A stretch of 64,000 nucleotides of DNA from Pseudomonas sp. L5B5 (GTDB lineage Bacteria > Pseudomonadota > Gammaproteobacteria > Pseudomonadales > Pseudomonadaceae): contig NZ_CP084742.1 in the NCBI RefSeq assembly GCF_020520285.1, positions 3,596,001-3,660,000 of the forward strand. The letters run 5' to 3'. A program made the translations under genes and the position numbers. Shown here one piece after another: positions 24,080 through 33,598 of this stretch; within the stretch, counting starts at the first letter, position 1, and each line of letters opens with the position of its first letter. Under the pieces are notes generated by a model that worked only from the letters and a program-made list of their open reading frames with translations, ran no database searches and was not told the origin of the DNA.

Positions 24080-26725
24080 ATGCAAGACCTCGATCCCGTC
24101 GAAACCCAGGAATGGCTGGACGCCCTGGAATCGGTTCTCGACAAAGAAGGCGAAGACCGCGCCCACTACCTGATGACCCGCATGGGCGAACTCGCGACCC
24201 GCAGCGGCTCGCAACTGCCCTACGCCATCACCACTCCGTATCGCAACACGATTCCCGTCACCCACGAAGCACGCATGCCTGGCGACCTGTTCATGGAACG
24301 CCGCATTCGCTCGCTGGTGCGCTGGAACGCGATGGCCATGGTGATGCGCACGAACCTGAGGGATTCCGACCTGGGCGGTCACATCTCCAGCTTCGCCTCC
24401 AGCGCCACCCTGTATGACATCGGCTTCAACTACTTCTTCCAGGCCCCGACCGACGAGCACGGCGGCGACCTGATCTACTTCCAGGGCCACACCTCCCCTG
24501 GCGTCTACGCCCGCGCCTTCATGGAAGGCCGCATCAGCGAAGAACAGATGAACAACTTCCGCCAGGAAGTGGATGGCAACGGCCTGTCGTCCTATCCACA
24601 CCCATGGCTGATGCCCGACTTCTGGCAGTTCCCCACCGTATCCATGGGCCTGGGCCCGATCCAGGCGATCTACCAGGCACGCTTCATGAAGTACCTGGAA
24701 GCCCGTGGCTTCATCCCGGCCGGCAAGCAGAAGGTCTGGTGCTTCCTGGGCGACGGCGAGTGCGACGAGCCGGAAGCCCTGGGCGCCATTTCCCTGGCCG
24801 GCCGCGAGAAGCTGGACAACCTGATCTTCGTCATCAACTGCAACCTGCAGCGCCTGGACGGCCCGGTTCGTGGCAACGCCAAGATCATCCAGGAACTCGA
24901 AGGCGTGTTCCGCGGCGCCCAGTGGAATGTCACCAAGGTCATCTGGGGCCGTTTCTGGGACCCACTGCTGGCCAAGGACGTCGACGGCATCCTGCAGCGT
25001 CGCATGGACGAAGTCATCGACGGCGAGTACCAGAACTACAAGGCCAAGGACGGTGCGTTCGTCCGCGAGCACTTCTTCAACACCCCTGAGCTCAAGGCGA
25101 TGGTTGCCGATCTGTCCGACGACGAGATCTGGAAACTCAACCGCGGCGGCCACGACCCGTACAAGGTCTATGCGGCCTACCACCAGGCGGTCAACCACAA
25201 AGAGCAGCCGACTGTCATCCTGGCCAAGACCATCAAGGGTTATGGCACCGGTGCCGGCGAAGCGAAGAACACCGCGCACAACACCAAGAAGGTCGATGTC
25301 GAGAGCCTGAAGCTGTTCCGCGACCGCTTCGACATCCCGGTCAAGGACGAAGACCTGGAACACCTGCCGTTCTTCAAGCCGGAAGCCGGCAGCGCCGAAG
25401 CCCGCTACCTGAGCGAGCGCCGCACCGCGCTGGGCGGTTTCGTACCGCAACGCCGCGCCATGAGCTTCAGTGTCCCGACCCCGTCGCTCGATACCCTCAA
25501 GGCCATCCTCGACGGTTCCGGCGATCGCGAAATCTCCACCACCATGGCCTTCGTGCGCATCCTGGCGCAACTGGTCAAGGACAAGGAAATCGGCCCGCGC
25601 ATCGTGCCGATCATCCCGGACGAAGCCCGTACCTTCGGCATGGAAGGCATGTTCCGCCAACTGGGCATCTACTCCTCCGTCGGCCAGCTCTACGAGCCAG
25701 TCGATAAGGACCAGGTGATGTTCTACAAGGAGGACAAGAAGGGCCAGATCCTCGAGGAAGGCATCAACGAAGCGGGCGCCATGAGCTCCTTCATCGCTGC
25801 CGGTACTTCCTACTCCAGCCACAACCAGCCGATGCTGCCGTTCTACATCTTCTACTCGATGTTCGGCTTCCAGCGTATTGGCGACCTGGCCTGGGCCGCT
25901 GGCGACAGCCGTACCCGCGGCTTCCTGATCGGCGGTACCGCCGGCCGCACCACCCTCAACGGTGAAGGCCTGCAGCACGAAGACGGTCACAGCCACATGC
26001 TTGCCGGGACCATCCCGAACTGCCGCACCTTCGATCCAACCTACGGCTACGAGCTGGCGGTGATCATCCAGGACGGCATGAAGAAGATGACCGAAGAGCA
26101 ACAGGACGTCTTCTACTACATCACCGTGATGAACGAGTCGTACCAGCAGCCGGCCATGCCGGAAGGTGTCGAGGAAGGCATCATCAAGGGCATGTACCTG
26201 CTGGAGGAAGACACCCGCGAAGCCGCGCACCACGTGCAACTGATGGGCTCCGGCACCATCCTGCGCGAAGTCCGCGAAGCGGCGAAGATCCTGCGTGACG
26301 AATTCAACGTCGCCGCCGACGTCTGGAGCGTGACCAGCTTCAACGAGCTGCGCCGTGACGGACTGGCCGTGGAACGCAGCAACCGCCTGCACCCGGGCCA
26401 GAAACCCAAGCTGAGCTACGTCGAAGAGTGCCTGAACGGCCGCAAGGGTCCGGTCATCGCCTCCACCGACTATATGAAGCTGTTCGCCGAACAGATCCGC
26501 CAGTGGGTCCCATCCAAGGAATTCAAGGTACTGGGCACCGACGGTTTCGGCCGCAGCGACAGCCGCAAGAAACTGCGTCACTTCTTCGAAGTCGACCGTC
26601 ACTTCGTGGTGCTGGCAGCCCTGGAAGCCCTGGCTGACCGTGGCGACATCGAACCCAAAGTGGTGGCCGAGGCCATCGCCAAGTTCGGCATCGACCCGGA
26701 AAAACGCAACCCACTGGACTGCTGA
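24080..26725 (+). CDS. aceE: AceE pyruvate dehydrogenase E1 component (homodimeric type)
   Basis: AceE decarboxylates pyruvate with thiamine diphosphate and acetylates the lipoyl groups of AceF. The 881-residue length is that of the gammaproteobacterial single-chain E1. The ThDP motif GDGECDEPEALGA...NLIFVINCNLQ lies near residues 230-260, and the transketolase-like central domain contains GGTAGRTTLNGEGLQHEDGHS. It is followed 11 nt later by aceF with a GAGGAGA ribosome site. Expression is probably set by the paired dyads upstream. Confidence 0.97.
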   Translation: MQDLDPVETQEWLDALESVLDKEGEDRAHYLMTRMGELATRSGSQLPYAITTPYRNTIPVTHEARMPGDLFMERRIRSLVRWNAMAMVMRTNLRDSDLGGHISSFASSATLYDIGFNYFFQAPTDEHGGDLIYFQGHTSPGVYARAFMEGRISEEQMNNFRQEVDGNGLSSYPHPWLMPDFWQFPTVSMGLGPIQAIYQARFMKYLEARGFIPAGKQKVWCFLGDGECDEPEALGAISLAGREKLDNLIFVINCNLQRLDGPVRGNAKIIQELEGVFRGAQWNVTKVIWGRFWDPLLAKDVDGILQRRMDEVIDGEYQNYKAKDGAFVREHFFNTPELKAMVADLSDDEIWKLNRGGHDPYKVYAAYHQAVNHKEQPTVILAKTIKGYGTGAGEAKNTAHNTKKVDVESLKLFRDRFDIPVKDEDLEHLPFFKPEAGSAEARYLSERRTALGGFVPQRRAMSFSVPTPSLDTLKAILDGSGDREISTTMAFVRILAQLVKDKEIGPRIVPIIPDEARTFGMEGMFRQLGIYSSVGQLYEPVDKDQVMFYKEDKKGQILEEGINEAGAMSSFIAAGTSYSSHNQPMLPFYIFYSMFGFQRIGDLAWAAGDSRTRGFLIGGTAGRTTLNGEGLQHEDGHSHMLAGTIPNCRTFDPTYGYELAVIIQDGMKKMTEEQQDVFYYITVMNESYQQPAMPEGVEEGIIKGMYLLEEDTREAAHHVQLMGSGTILREVREAAKILRDEFNVAADVWSVTSFNELRRDGLAVERSNRLHPGQKPKLSYVEECLNGRKGPVIASTDYMKLFAEQIRQWVPSKEFKVLGTDGFGRSDSRKKLRHFFEVDRHFVVLAALEALADRGDIEPKVVAEAIAKFGIDPEKRNPLDC

Positions 26726-26736
26726 GGAGACTTTTT

Positions 26737-28695
26737 GTGAGCGAACTCATTCGCGTACCTGACATCGGCAGCGGTGAAGGTGAAGTAATCGAACTGATGG
26801 TAAAAGTCGGCGATCGCATCGAAGCCGACCAGAGCATCCTGACCCTGGAATCGGACAAGGCGAGCATGGAAATCCCTGCGCCAAGTGCCGGTGTGGTCAA
26901 GAGCGTTAAAGTGAAGCTGGGCGACCGCCTGAAAGAAGGCGACGAACTGCTGGAACTGGAAGTCGAGGGCGCCGCTGCTGCGGCCCCTGCGCCTGCCGCC
27001 GCGCCCAAGGCCGAGGCAGCGCCTGCCCCGGCACCAGCACCGGCTGCCGCCGCACCAAGCGCCGCCCCAGCGACCGCGTCGGTGCAGCAAGTACACGTGC
27101 CGGACATCGGCTCCTCGGGCAAGGCCCAGATCATCGAACTTCAGGTCAAGGTCGGCGACAGCGTCGAGGCCGACCAGTCGCTGATCACCCTCGAGTCCGA
27201 CAAGGCCAGCATGGAAATCCCATCGCCTGCCGCCGGCGTGGTCAAGGCCATCAGCGTCAAGCTCAACGATGAAGTCGGTACCGGCGACCTGATCCTGGAC
27301 CTGGAAGTGGCCGGTGGCGCGGCGCCTGCCGCCGCTCCAGCCCAGGCCGCTACTCCAGCTGCCGCCGCTGCGCCTGCCCCGGCTGCCGCTCCTGCGGCAG
27401 CGGCGGCCGACAGCGTGCAGGATATCCACGTTCCGGATATCGGCTCGGCCGGCAAGGCCAAGATCATCGAAGTCATGGTCAAGGCCGGCGACAGCGTCGA
27501 AGCCGACCAGTCGCTGATCACCCTCGAATCCGACAAGGCCAGCATGGAAATCCCATCGCCTGCCGCCGGCATCGTGGAAAGCGTACTGATCAAGCTGGAC
27601 GACGAAGTCGGCACCGGCGACCTGATCCTCAAGCTCAAGGTCAAGGGCGCTGCCCCGGCTGCCGCTCCGGCGCCTGCTGCTCCAGCTCCGGCTGCTGCCC
27701 CTGCGCCAGCCAAGGCCGAAGCCGCTCCGGCCGCACCAGCACCGGTCGCCGCTGCAGCTGCAGCGCCTGCCAAGCCAGGTGCCAAGGTCCACGCCGGCCC
27801 GGCCGTGCGCCAACTGGCCCGCGAGTTCGGCGTCGAGCTGAACGCCGTGAGCGCCAGCGGCCCCCACGGTCGCATCCTCAAGGAAGACGTGCAGGCCTAC
27901 GTCAAGGCCATGATGCAGAAGGCCAAGGAAGCTCCAGCCGCCGGCGCGACCGGTGGTGCCGGCATCCCGCCGATCCCTGCCGTGGACTTCAGCAAGTTCG
28001 GTGAAATCGAAGAAGTGGCCATGACCCGCCTGATGCAGGTCGGCGCTTCCAACCTGCACCGCAGCTGGCTGAACGTGCCTCACGTGACCCAGTTCGATTC
28101 CGCCGACATCACCGAGCTGGAGGCCTTCCGCGTTGCCCAGAAGGCCGTGGCCGAGAAAGCCGGCGTCAAGCTGACCGTCCTGCCGCTGCTGCTCAAGTCC
28201 TGCGCACACCTGCTCAAGGAACTGCCGGACTTCAACAGTTCCCTGGCCCCGAGTGGCAAGGCGATCATCCGCAAGAAGTACGTGAACATCGGCTTCGCCG
28301 TGGACACCCCGGATGGCCTGCTGGTACCAGTGATCAAGAACGTCGACCAGAAGAGCCTGCTGCAACTGGCTGCCGAGGCCGCTTCCCTGGCGGAAAAGGC
28401 CCGGACCAAGAAGCTCTCCGCGGACGAGATGCAGGGCGCCTGCTTCACCATCTCCAGCCTCGGCCACATTGGCGGCACCGGCTTCACGCCGATCGTCAAC
28501 GCGCCGGAAGTGGCGATCCTCGGTGTTTCCAAGGCCACCATCCAGCCGGTCTGGGACGGCAAGGCCTTCCAGCCGAAGCTGATGCTGCCGCTGTCGCTGT
28601 CCTACGATCACCGGGTGATCAACGGCGCAGCCGCCGCGCGCTTCACCAAGCGCCTGAGCGACCTGCTGGCGGACATCCGCACCATCCTGCTGTAA
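26737..28695 (+). CDS. aceF: AceF dihydrolipoamide acetyltransferase (pyruvate dehydrogenase E2) with three lipoyl domains
   Basis: AceF is the 652-residue core of the pyruvate dehydrogenase complex. There are three lipoyl domains, each with the ESDKASMEIP motif, with lipoylated lysines at residues 41, 156 and 267. They are joined by long Ala/Pro-rich linkers. A peripheral subunit-binding domain follows at about 348-392 (VRQLAREFGVELNAV). The catalytic domain ends with SYDHRVINGAAAARF, with His625 in DHR. The start is GTG 26737. P. aeruginosa AceF has, as I recall, two lipoyl domains. Domains 2 and 3 are 333 nt apart and almost identical over about 84 bp, pointing to recent internal duplication or gene conversion. 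Confidence 0.97.
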   Translation: MSELIRVPDIGSGEGEVIELMVKVGDRIEADQSILTLESDKASMEIPAPSAGVVKSVKVKLGDRLKEGDELLELEVEGAAAAAPAPAAAPKAEAAPAPAPAPAAAAPSAAPATASVQQVHVPDIGSSGKAQIIELQVKVGDSVEADQSLITLESDKASMEIPSPAAGVVKAISVKLNDEVGTGDLILDLEVAGGAAPAAAPAQAATPAAAAAPAPAAAPAAAAADSVQDIHVPDIGSAGKAKIIEVMVKAGDSVEADQSLITLESDKASMEIPSPAAGIVESVLIKLDDEVGTGDLILKLKVKGAAPAAAPAPAAPAPAAAPAPAKAEAAPAAPAPVAAAAAAPAKPGAKVHAGPAVRQLAREFGVELNAVSASGPHGRILKEDVQAYVKAMMQKAKEAPAAGATGGAGIPPIPAVDFSKFGEIEEVAMTRLMQVGASNLHRSWLNVPHVTQFDSADITELEAFRVAQKAVAEKAGVKLTVLPLLLKSCAHLLKELPDFNSSLAPSGKAIIRKKYVNIGFAVDTPDGLLVPVIKNVDQKSLLQLAAEAASLAEKARTKKLSADEMQGACFTISSLGHIGGTGFTPIVNAPEVAILGVSKATIQPVWDGKAFQPKLMLPLSLSYDHRVINGAAAARFTKRLSDLLADIRTILL

Positions 28696-28703
28696 CTCGC
28701 GAG

Positions 28704-28730
28704 CCGGCCCTCCTGTCGCAGGAGGGCCGG
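28704..28730 (+). terminator. Strong hairpin after aceF
   Basis: CCGGCCCTCCTG and CAGGAGGGCCGG pair over 12 bp with a TCG loop, 8 nt after the aceF stop. No U tract follows directly (TAACGCAGCC then TTTT). It may protect the aceEF mRNA end; a second hairpin with a true U run is downstream. Confidence 0.6.
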
Positions 28731-28767
28731 TAACGCAGCCTTTTCGAGCGCCACGCTCGTACCTCAA

Positions 28768-28794
28768 CCCCGTCAATTTGGCGGGGCTTTTTTT
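28768..28794 (+). terminator. Intrinsic terminator of aceEF
   Basis: CCCCG and CGGGG form a stem followed by C and seven T, the form of a rho-independent terminator. Between it and the first hairpin lies a 6-bp hairpin CGAGCG-CCA-CGCTCG (28745-28759). Confidence 0.75.
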
Positions 28795-29005
28795 GCCGGT
28801 AGAACGCCGTCGACCCACCATCGCCACCCGCGGTGCAGCCGGCACAAAGTAACCTGCAGAAATCCCTCTGCCTGCCGATACAGGTTTATAGCACTTAGCC
28901 TTCATCTTACTTGTCAGTCGATGCGTCATGATGCAACCTTGCCGCAGGCAACAGTAAAGAGGGCGTGAGCCCGGCGCGATCAGCAATTTCGAAGCGAGTT
29001 TCCCC

Positions 29006-31699
29006 ATGAAAAGCCAACCCGATGCCGCCAGCCGTATGGTGGCCGAGGTAGTGACGCAGTTGCCTGTGCCCTCGCGGCTCGGCATGTTGCGTTTCGAACG
29101 GCTGAATGAAGCAAGCTGGGCCCTGCTGTTTCTCGATCCAAACTGCGAACGCCAGTTCGGCCTGCCTGCCGTCGAACTCTGCGCCCTGGTCGGCTCACCC
29201 TATGCCAGCCTGATGGAGCCCGAGGCGCGCTATCAGTTGCACGACAACATCCAACAGCAACTGACCGGCAGCCCCCATTACCTGATCCGCTATACCTTGC
29301 ACACCAGCCAGGGCCCCCTGAGCATCCTGGAGCTGGGCGAAGCCTACAAACAGCACAACCGGCACCTGTTGCGTGGCTACCTGCTGGTCGTCGAAGGGCT
29401 GTTCAGCAACACCTCGCCAGCACCGACCCTGGACCTGGAAACCCAGAACAGCCGCCTGCAGATCGCCCTGGAACTCAACCAGCGGGCGCAGCAGGAACAG
29501 TTGCAGCACCTGGAACGGGTCAGGGCTCAACAGGACCTGATCCTGCTGCTGACCCGCCAGCGCTACAGCACTGGCAACTCCCTGAAAGAAGCCGCCGAGC
29601 TGATCACCCGCAGCGCCTGCGACATCTACCAGATCGACTGCGCCAGCATCTGGAACCTGGAAGACCAGCAACTGGTGCCGATCGCCGCCTATCATCACGC
29701 CACCCAGGAATACCAACTGCCCGCGACCATCGACGCCAGCCAGTTCCCCGATTACCTGGAAGCCCTGCACAGCTGCCGTGCCATCGACGCCCAGAACGCC
29801 ATGCGCGACCCGCGCACCCGGGAGATGGCCGAGAGCCTGCGCCCACGGGACGTGAACGCCATGCTCGACGCCAGCATTCGCATCGACGGGCAGGTAGTCG
29901 GCGTGCTGTGCCTGGAACAGACCGGTACGACCCGGGCCTGGCAGTCGGACGAGATCGCCTTTGCCGGCGAGCTGGCGGACCAGTTCGCCCAGGTGATCAA
30001 CAACCACAACCGACGCGCGGCCACCAGTGCCCTGCACCTGTTCCAGCGGGCCGTGGAGCAGAGCGCCAACGCCTTCCTGCTGGTCAACTGCGATGGCGTG
30101 GTGGAGTACGTCAACCCCAGTTTCACGGCGATCACCCAGTACAGCACCGAGGAAGTCCATGGTCACCGCCTGTCGGAATTACCGGCCCTGGAAAACCTCA
30201 GCGAACTGCTGTTCGATGCCCCTTCCAGCCTGGCCAAGAGCAACAGCTGGCAGGGCGAGTTCAAGAGCCGGCGCAAGAACCTCGAGCCCTACTGGGGCCA
30301 GCTGTCGATTTCCAAGGTCTATGGCGACAACCGCGAGCTGACCCACTACATCGGCATCTACGAAGACATCACCCAGACCAAGCTCGCCCAGCAACGCATC
30401 GAGCGCCTGGCCTACACCGACAACTTGACCAACCTGGGCAATCGCCCTGCGTTCATCCGCAACCTGGACGAGCGCTTCGCCCGAGACAGCGATACCCCGA
30501 TCAGCCTGCTGCTGGTGGACATCGACAACTTCAAGCGCATCAACGACAGCCTCGGTCACCAGACCGGCGACAAGCTGCTGATCAGCCTGGCCCGACGCCT
30601 GCGCAACAGCCTGAGCCCCAGCGGCAGCCTGGCGCGTTTTGCCAGCAACGAGTTCGCCGTGCTGCTGGACAACACCGACCTGGAAACCGGCCAGCAGATC
30701 GCCAGCCAGCTGCTGATGACCCTGGACAAGCCGATGTTCGTCGACAACCAGCTGATCAGCGTCACCGGTTCCGTCGGCCTGGCCAGTGCACCACTGCATG
30801 GTCGCGACCCCCAGACCCTGATGCGCAACGCCGGCCTGGCCCTGCACAAGGCCAAGGCGAACGGCAAGCACCAGGTGCAGGTGTTCACCGAGGCACTCAA
30901 TGCCGAAGCCAGCTACAAGCTGTTCGTCGAGAACAACCTGCGCCGGGCCCTGACCCAGAACGAACTGGATGTGTTCTACCAGCCCAAGCTGTGCCTGCGC
31001 AGCGGCCGCCTGCTGGGCATGGAGGCCTTGCTGCGCTGGAACCACCCGGAGAAGGGCATGATCCGCCCGGACCAGTTCATCAGCGTGGCGGAAGAGACCG
31101 GGCTGATCATTCCCATCGGCAAATGGATCGCCCGCCAGGCCTGCCGCATGAGCAAGCAACTGACGGCCGCCGGCATGGGCAACTTGCACGTGGCCATCAA
31201 CCTGTCGCCCAAGCAGTTCTCCGATCCCGACCTGGTCGCCTCCATCGCCAGCATCCTCAAGGAAGAACAACTGCCCTCCTCGCTGCTGGAACTGGAGCTG
31301 ACCGAAGGCCTGCTGCTGGAAGCCACCGATGACACCCACCAGCAGCTCGAACAACTGAAGAAGCTCGGCCTGACCCTGGCCATGGACGACTTCGGCACCG
31401 GCTATTCGTCCCTGAGCTACCTGAAGAAATTCCCCATCGATATCATCAAGATCGATCGCAGCTTCATCCACGACATCCCTGACAACCAGGACGACATGGA
31501 GATCACCTCCGCGGTCATCGCCATGGCCCACAACCTGAAGATCAAGGTGGTCGCCGAAGGCATCGAGACCGCCGAGCAACTGGCATTCCTGCGCCGCCAT
31601 CGCTGCGACGTCGGTCAGGGCTACCTGTTCGACCGGCCAATTCCCGGTACCGAACTGATTGCCAAGCTCAAGCGTTATCCTCGCGGCCCAATTGCCTGA
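29006..31699 (+). CDS. dipA: DipA-type c-di-GMP phosphodiesterase (GAF-PAS-degenerate GGDEF-EAL)
   Basis: The 897-residue protein has an N-terminal sensory part, a GAF domain (about 175-340), a PAS domain (about 345-455, FQRAVEQSANAFLLV), a GGDEF-type domain and a C-terminal EAL domain. The GGDEF signature is replaced by ASNEF (residues 546-550), so cyclase activity is unlikely. The EAL domain keeps MEALLRW (Glu673) and DDFGTGYSSLSYLKKFPID, so it should cleave c-di-GMP. Length, order and position after aceF equal PA5017 (DipA), needed for nutrient-induced biofilm dispersion. It is expected to be cytoplasmic, since no clear membrane spans are seen. Confidence 0.92.
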   Translation: MKSQPDAASRMVAEVVTQLPVPSRLGMLRFERLNEASWALLFLDPNCERQFGLPAVELCALVGSPYASLMEPEARYQLHDNIQQQLTGSPHYLIRYTLHTSQGPLSILELGEAYKQHNRHLLRGYLLVVEGLFSNTSPAPTLDLETQNSRLQIALELNQRAQQEQLQHLERVRAQQDLILLLTRQRYSTGNSLKEAAELITRSACDIYQIDCASIWNLEDQQLVPIAAYHHATQEYQLPATIDASQFPDYLEALHSCRAIDAQNAMRDPRTREMAESLRPRDVNAMLDASIRIDGQVVGVLCLEQTGTTRAWQSDEIAFAGELADQFAQVINNHNRRAATSALHLFQRAVEQSANAFLLVNCDGVVEYVNPSFTAITQYSTEEVHGHRLSELPALENLSELLFDAPSSLAKSNSWQGEFKSRRKNLEPYWGQLSISKVYGDNRELTHYIGIYEDITQTKLAQQRIERLAYTDNLTNLGNRPAFIRNLDERFARDSDTPISLLLVDIDNFKRINDSLGHQTGDKLLISLARRLRNSLSPSGSLARFASNEFAVLLDNTDLETGQQIASQLLMTLDKPMFVDNQLISVTGSVGLASAPLHGRDPQTLMRNAGLALHKAKANGKHQVQVFTEALNAEASYKLFVENNLRRALTQNELDVFYQPKLCLRSGRLLGMEALLRWNHPEKGMIRPDQFISVAEETGLIIPIGKWIARQACRMSKQLTAAGMGNLHVAINLSPKQFSDPDLVASIASILKEEQLPSSLLELELTEGLLLEATDDTHQQLEQLKKLGLTLAMDDFGTGYSSLSYLKKFPIDIIKIDRSFIHDIPDNQDDMEITSAVIAMAHNLKIKVVAEGIETAEQLAFLRRHRCDVGQGYLFDRPIPGTELIAKLKRYPRGPIA

Positions 31700-31768
31700 C
31701 AGCGCGGCAACACTCGGGCAAACTGCTGGTCTGAATAACCACTACCCCACTGACTGGAGGACTGCGAC

Positions 31769-32416
31769 ATGGTCTTGCGCTCGGAAATTCTGGTGAACAA
31801 AAACGTGCTTCCAACCAAAGAACAAGCTCTGCCCGGCCGTGAAACCCCCATGACTGTCCCGGAGGAGCACTTCGTCAACGGCAACCCCCTGCTGGGCCCA
31901 TTCCCGGGCAATGTGGATTTCGCAATCTTTGGCCTGGGCTGCTTCTGGGGCGCAGAGCGACGCTTCTGGCAGCGCGAAGGGGTGTTCAGCACCTGCGTGG
32001 GGTATGCCGGGGGCTTCACCCCGAACCCGACCTACGAAGAAGTCTGCTCGGGCATGACCGGGCATACCGAAGTGGTTCTGGTGGTGTACGAGCCAGAGAA
32101 GGTCAGCTACCAGCAACTGCTGGCGATGTTCTGGGAACTGCACAACCCGACCCAGGGCATGCGCCAGGGCAACGATATCGGCACCCAGTACCGCTCGGTG
32201 ATCTACGCCACCAACCCGACTCAGCTGGAACAGGCCCTGCACAGCAAGGACGTGTTCCAGGCCGAACTGAACAAGGCCGGCCTGGGCAGTATCACCACCG
32301 AGATCGAGGAGGCGCCGACCGTCTACTTCGCCGAGGCCTATCATCAGCAGTACCTGGCCAAGAACCCCGAAGGTTATTGCGGTATCGGTGGCACTGGGGT
32401 GACCTGCCCGATCTGA
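31769..32416 (+). CDS. msrA: Peptide methionine-S-sulfoxide reductase MsrA
   Basis: MsrA reduces methionine-S-sulfoxide in oxidised proteins. The 215-residue protein carries the catalytic motif [10 protein letters not shown] (Cys near residue 57) after an N-terminal extension. It continues with [27 protein letters not shown] and the C-terminal [13 protein letters not shown] with the recycling cysteines. A strong GGAGG precedes ATG 31769. It sits 69 nt after dipA, as PA5018 follows PA5017. Confidence 0.96.
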   Translation: MVLRSEILVNKNVLPTKEQALPGRETPMTVPEEHFVNGNPLLGPFPGNVDFAIFGLGCFWGAERRFWQREGVFSTCVGYAGGFTPNPTYEEVCSGMTGHTEVVLVVYEPEKVSYQQLLAMFWELHNPTQGMRQGNDIGTQYRSVIYATNPTQLEQALHSKDVFQAELNKAGLGSITTEIEEAPTVYFAEAYHQQYLAKNPEGYCGIGGTGVTCPI

Positions 32417-32429
32417 CCCATGACGATGC

Positions 32430-32500
32430 TGCGAGGCGTGCCCTTCGGGGCCGCTTCGCAGCCCATCGCAACCTCGTGCCTCGGCAGCGGCTACAACTTG
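32430..32500. repeat. REP-type palindromic repeat between msrA and rlmJ
   Basis: Read on the minus strand, the stretch gives TGTAGCCGCTGCCGAGGCA followed by a GGTTGCGATGGGCTGCGAAGC-type continuation. This is a common Pseudomonas extragenic palindromic unit. It lies between two convergent genes, the usual place for such repeats. A related inverted pair is found at 35523-35652. Confidence 0.6.
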
Positions 32501-32506
32501 CCGCTG

Positions 32507-33343
32507 TTATTCCGCGATCAGCCAGTCCATCTGCCAGCCGCCCTGGGTCTGGCCGAGCTTTTGCGCCAGCCAGGGCAGTAGCTCGCGCAGTTCTTCTTCC
32601 AGGCCCCACGGCGGGTTGGCGATGGCCAGGCCCGAGCCGTTGAGGCTGTTGGGCGTATCCAGCGGATGCACCAGCAACTCCACTCGCAACAGCTTAGGCG
32701 CACCGGTGCCGGCCAGGTCCTGGTAGAAACGGCGCAAGGCGCGCTGGTCCTTGACCGGGTACCAGATGGCCGCCACGGTCTGGCGCATGCGACCGATGGC
32801 TTCCTTCATCGAGGCGGCGCAACGCTGCATCTCATCGAGTTGCTCGAACGGCGGGTCGATCAGCATCACCGCACGCTTCTCCGCCACCGGCAGCAACGCC
32901 CGGGCCACATGCCACCCCTCGCCCAGGTGCACCGCCACCCGGCGATCACCCTTCATGTTGTCCTTGAGCAGCAAACCGTCCTCGGGGTGTTTCTCGTTGA
33001 GCAGCGCCCGGTCCTGGTTGCGCATCAGGCGCCGCGCCAGCTCCGGCGAACCGGGGTAATAACGCAGTTCGCCATCCGGGTTCAGCCGGCGCAGCACACG
33101 CATGTAGTCGGCGGTCAGCTCGGGCAGGTCATCGGCGCCCCACAACCGGGCGATGCCTTCCAGGTACTCGCCGGTGCGTGTCGCCTGGTCGCCCTTGAGG
33201 TCGTACAGGCCGATGCCGGCATGGCTGTCGATGTAGGCGAACGGCTGTTCCTTGCGCGACATCAGGGCGATGAGGCGGGTCAGGGTCAGGTGTTTGAAGA
33301 CGTCGGCATGATTGCCGGCATGGAAGGCGTGACGATAGTTCAT
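32507..33343 (-). CDS. rlmJ: RlmJ 23S rRNA (adenine2030-N6)-methyltransferase
   Basis: RlmJ uses S-adenosylmethionine to methylate A2030 of 23S rRNA. The 278-residue protein begins MNYRHAFHAGNHADVFKH, the exact family opening, and contains the DPPF catalytic motif in MLIDPPFEQLDEMQ near residue 165. I chose ATG 33343 (AGGAG ribosome site) over an in-frame upstream start. It is convergent with msrA and divergent from metY. Confidence 0.95.
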   Translation of the reverse strand: MNYRHAFHAGNHADVFKHLTLTRLIALMSRKEQPFAYIDSHAGIGLYDLKGDQATRTGEYLEGIARLWGADDLPELTADYMRVLRRLNPDGELRYYPGSPELARRLMRNQDRALLNEKHPEDGLLLKDNMKGDRRVAVHLGEGWHVARALLPVAEKRAVMLIDPPFEQLDEMQRCAASMKEAIGRMRQTVAAIWYPVKDQRALRRFYQDLAGTGAPKLLRVELLVHPLDTPNSLNGSGLAIANPPWGLEEELRELLPWLAQKLGQTQGGWQMDWLIAE

Positions 33344-33598
33344 GGTTGCTCCTGCGCAGGCGTGCAAGTTTACCCTGTGCCAGGGACCGCGTCAGGACAG
33401 GCCATCGCATTTGGCCCCGACATGGCTGGCGTCTTGCCCATCCGCCACGCCTGTTGGACACTGACGCGCCTGCTGCGGCCAGCAGCAGGCATACCAAGCG
33501 GTTGCTGGCGACTCAGACACAAGGGACCACTGACTGCTGTACGGGCACGACCCTGCCTGGCTGTGCTCATTAATGGACTGCTACTGAGTTGAGAATTT

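Larger units (their letters stand above)
28696..29005. other. aceF-dipA intergenic region (310 bp)
   Basis: This region holds the aceEF terminator cluster in its first 100 bp. The rest (28795-29005) shows no open frame I would call a gene and no clear promoter. It presumably carries the dipA promoter. The dipA ribosome site (GAAGCGAG) is weak. Confidence 0.6.

Noticed and set aside
23921..26602. 893-codon open frame antisense to aceE
   Set aside because: A shadow of the conserved aceE frame. The product is a low-complexity Val/Asp/Gly string with no recognisable domain.
26599..29085. 828-codon antisense frame over aceF with Gly/Arg-rich repeats
   Set aside because: The repeats are the reverse complement of the lipoyl domains and Ala/Pro linkers. 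It spans the aceEF terminator, so it cannot be a normal gene.
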